Under the pieces are notes generated by a model. It ran no database searches. It saw only the letters and a list, made by a program, of their open reading frames with translations, and had not been told where the DNA came from. Positions 61,866-64,000 of a DNA stretch of 64,000 bases are shown here, one piece after another; within the stretch, counting starts at the first letter, position 1; each line of letters opens with the position of its first letter. The position numbers were made by a program, and so were the translations under genes. Source of the DNA: Trichuris trichiura (Eukaryota; Nematoda; Enoplea; Trichinellida; Trichuridae); NCBI GenBank assembly GCA_037903355.1, contig JBAJFE010000009.1, positions 248,001 to 312,000 on the forward strand, written 5' to 3'.

Positions 61866-61979
61866 AAGATTTGTGGTTTTGAAAAAGTATCGTTGCGGCA
61901 CTTCGTAGAACAATGCTATTTCGTGTTATTAGTGATGGTATTTTGTCTTCAGAATAAAAATTTTTTTGCGGCTTTGCTA

Positions 61980-62240
61980 CCCGTTCGTTAAAAAACGTTT
62001 ATTTCCAAACGTTTAACCCGCGGAGCTTTCGGTCCACACCCGGGCCCGTCATCAGCGCTAAGTGCGCCGCCGTCGGTTCAGTCATTATGTTAGCAAGCCG
62101 CTCCGTCCGACCGACCGTGGAGGGAACCTCAGCCGTCAGGTCGATCCTTGACCCGTCGGGCTTTGGTCCCACCTAGTCAGTCAGACTTTGCGGCGAGCAC
62201 CCAACCGACCTTTCACGACGGCGGCAGCACTAACAATGTC
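61980..62240. repeat. GC-rich block, possible retroelement remnant
   Basis: About 250 nt much richer in G and C than the surroundings, with several CCG/CGG and GACCGACCG-like runs. On the - strand it ends in CGGACC-type words, GACCGAAAGCTCCGCGG, then an AT-rich palindrome around AAACGTTT with an embedded AATAAA. This resembles the 3' end of an inserted element read on the - strand. No TG...CA ends or clear target duplication were found, so the class is unknown. Confidence 0.4.
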
Positions 62241-62300
62241 TTCTTGAATTCAGCAAAATGAAGAGTTGGTGAATACAATTATGTTCAATTTTATTTTCTG

Positions 62301-62880
62301 TTAAATGAATTTACTTAGCTTATTGATATCCTTAACTTTAGTAACGCCAACTCCAAGAAGAACGCATGCTACTACAAGAAACAATGCAGCAGTTGCAGCC
62401 CCAAAACCAAGAAATGGCAGAAAGGCCGTGATTGGAAAAAGCCCGTAGGTAACGAAGGACGCGAAAGCAGTTGCTAACAGTGACGGGCCAAAGAGAACAG
62501 CTCCAATTGCAGCTTGAATCATTCCTTTTGTACCAGTTGGCTTGCAAGAAAAAACTTCATAACTGTCTTCATTCCTACTCGCCGCAGATGCATTTAAGCT
62601 GACGAGAAGGCTTCTTCCAATCTTCTTTGTTTCGTCTTGCTTTACCGTCTTCCATTCGTATTTGTCATACTTAATTCCCTGTTGGCAGAAAATGCTACTT
62701 TTTGTGCAGAAAACTGCATAAGCGTGGACTTCCAACCAGGAGTTGTCTGTGTTCCCATGAAAGGGTGCGTTGCCACTGAACAGCTGAAATGTATAAACAA
62801 AAGTCCGTAAAGTGATTATACCGAACAAACCGTTTCCGATTTCTAATAATGCACCATATCAGTGCTATCAGCAGGTTCAT
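62301..62880 (-). CDS. Two-helix membrane protein, unrecognised
   Basis: The main exon is 62783-62301 (acceptor tttcag at 62784-62789), about 160 residues. It starts LFSGNAPFHGNTDNSWLEVH and carries Cys-containing polar sequence, then two hydrophobic segments (AAIGAVLFGPSLLATAFASF and ATAALFLVVACVLLGVGV) with a short loop, ending KVKDINKLSKFI. A likely first exon begins at the ATG complementary to 62878-62880 (MNLLIALIWCIIRNRKRF), joining in phase 0, but this is uncertain. It is probably an integral membrane protein with a cytosolic basic end. An AATAAA on the - strand lies near 62290. Confidence 0.55.
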
Positions 62881-63022
62881 CAAGTTGTAAAGGATTACTA
62901 TGTATACTTCATTTGCAGTATGTGCATAACTGGCAAGTTCTTGAATAAAGTAATATTAAATTGGAATTCTTAAACCGTATATAAAGAATTTGCAGCCTTC
63001 ACATGCTAAAATCCATGTTTGA

Positions 63023-64000
63023 TTAACATGACGCAGCAAAATAGCTTCTTCGAGGCACTGCGGTTAACGCCTCCTTATTTCCTTTATCGTAGCGCACCCG
63101 TTTGATATGACGACTTGCCAAACTGGTAATTAATGCATTAAACTTTTTAGCCATACAATTAATTGCCGTCACCATATCCATTACACTGCAGAAAGGTCTG
63201 CATTCAAGCACAAATAATGCCCCGCTAAGCCGTGAGACAATCGTCTGGTGTCCTCTATGACGATTTTGACAGCACATAACATTTGCATGAATTAATAAAG
63301 GAGCTGCGCAAGAAACTTATTTGGTTATCGCAATTTAGAAGAATTGCTTCAATTTAATAATGCCAATCATTTCTGCATTTGTTGTAGGAGAAGCAGGCAA
63401 CTTTTATGCTAAAACTGATAATCACGCGTTGATTCGCAATTGCAGTGGTTACCTTAAAAATACCAATAAAAGTTCATTTTGGCTTCTTTTGTACGGATTT
63501 TCTGTGTCCCGTTGAATAAACTTTTATTAGTAAACTTTTCTTAATAAAATGTCCGTAGCTTTCGGACCCGAAAGCTACGGACATTTTATTAAGAAAAGTT
63601 TACTAATAAAAGTTTATTCAACGGGACACAGAAAATCCGTACAAAAGAAGCCAAAATGAAATTATTTGGTCCCGTACGAAGACAGTATATCTCAAAACCA
63701 ATAAAAGTTGCGCAAATTAGTTTACCTGAAGTGAGTTCTTCTGTAATCTACGTATTAATTTTTCCACTTTTTCAGGGGAAAATTTTCTCAGCAGAACAGC
63801 TTTCCCATCATCGATTACCTCTATTGCTCGAAATCCTTCCGTAAAGTTATCAAACCACGTCTGAAATGATAATCAACACATTGAAAGAGATAACGAAGTA
63901 AATAATTTCAAACTGGCGTTTATTATACTTTTGGACTAAATTACTTACGGAAAATATGTGCGCCGTATCACTGAGGTCATCTATTTTCCTCAAGTACTGC
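63023..64000 (-). CDS. 3' part of a gene running off the right edge, unrecognised
   Basis: Three - strand exons are visible: from beyond the window to 63949 (QYLRKIDDLSDTAHIFS), 63860-63726 (phase 0 at both ends; TWFDNFTEGFRAIEVIDDGK then FSPEKVEKLIRRLQKNSLQ) and a probable last exon 63244-63023 ending YFAASC. The first two have strong splice signals (GTAAGT donor, tttcag acceptor). The acceptor of the last exon (caccag) lacks a pyrimidine tract, so this junction is tentative. The sequence is charged and helical, with a conserved-looking WFDNF patch. The family was not recognised. The intron 63245-63725 contains the 188-bp palindrome. Confidence 0.55.
63462..63709. repeat. Perfect 188-bp palindrome with 13-bp flanking direct repeats
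   Basis: 63473-63660 is an exact inverted repeat: arms of 93 bp around a 2-nt centre at 63566-63567, with GTAGCTTTCGG|AC|CCGAAAGCTAC at the middle. The 13-mer ACCAATAAAAGTT occurs exactly at 63462-63474 and 63697-63709. Each arm contains AATAAA-type words and TTAGTAAACTTTTCTTAATA. It lies in an intron of the right-edge gene. A perfect palindrome of this size is either very young or an assembly artefact, but flanking direct repeats favour insertion. Confidence 0.85.

Overview
The window is nuclear DNA of a small-genome animal, most likely a nematode. The closest remembered fit is a clade I (Trichuris-like) worm, because the ERG channel reads like UNC-103, many introns are only 45-60 bp, several introns use plain T/A-rich acceptors, and coding GC is moderate. 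The species call is an inference. All gene models were built by hand from splice signals, reading-frame phase and remembered protein families. No alignment or transcript data were available.

Left part (1-25.7 kb, + strand): about 15 kb with no gene I can support, holding one long ATT microsatellite, then an ERG-type (KCNH / unc-103) voltage-gated K+ channel in at least 15 exons. It carries two phase-matched, tandem alternative pore exons (20302-20478 and 22476-22658). They differ at the residue that corresponds to hERG Ser631 (Ser in the first, Ala in the second). This is the most interesting functional signal in the window. The spliceosomal DEAD-box helicase DDX23/PRP28 (26085-29519, - strand) converges on the channel gene.

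Middle (29.5-43.6 kb): a gene-poor, repeat-rich stretch. It holds a nucleoredoxin-like thioredoxin-fold gene, a small secreted cysteine-containing protein gene whose second intron hosts repeats, three copies of one fold-back element family (one interrupted by a solo LTR with target-site duplication), and a second solo LTR. Three fold-back loci in the window, at 34.8, 40.5 and 63.5 kb, are each flanked by an exact 13-bp direct repeat.

Right part (43.6-64 kb) is gene-dense and mostly housekeeping: ribosomal protein eL22, WDR3/UTP12 (small-subunit processome), an unrecognised HMG-box protein on the - strand with 25- and 12-nt micro-exons, the COX assembly factor COA5/PET191 ending 8 nt before the start of TTC7 (PI4KA-complex scaffold), a single-pass membrane protein, a five-exon unrecognised gene whose stop codon lies inside its AATAAA signal, a two-TM protein, and a partial - strand gene running off the right edge. 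Ribosome biogenesis (eL22, WDR3) and splicing (DDX23) are represented, but the neighbours do not form an obvious shared pathway.
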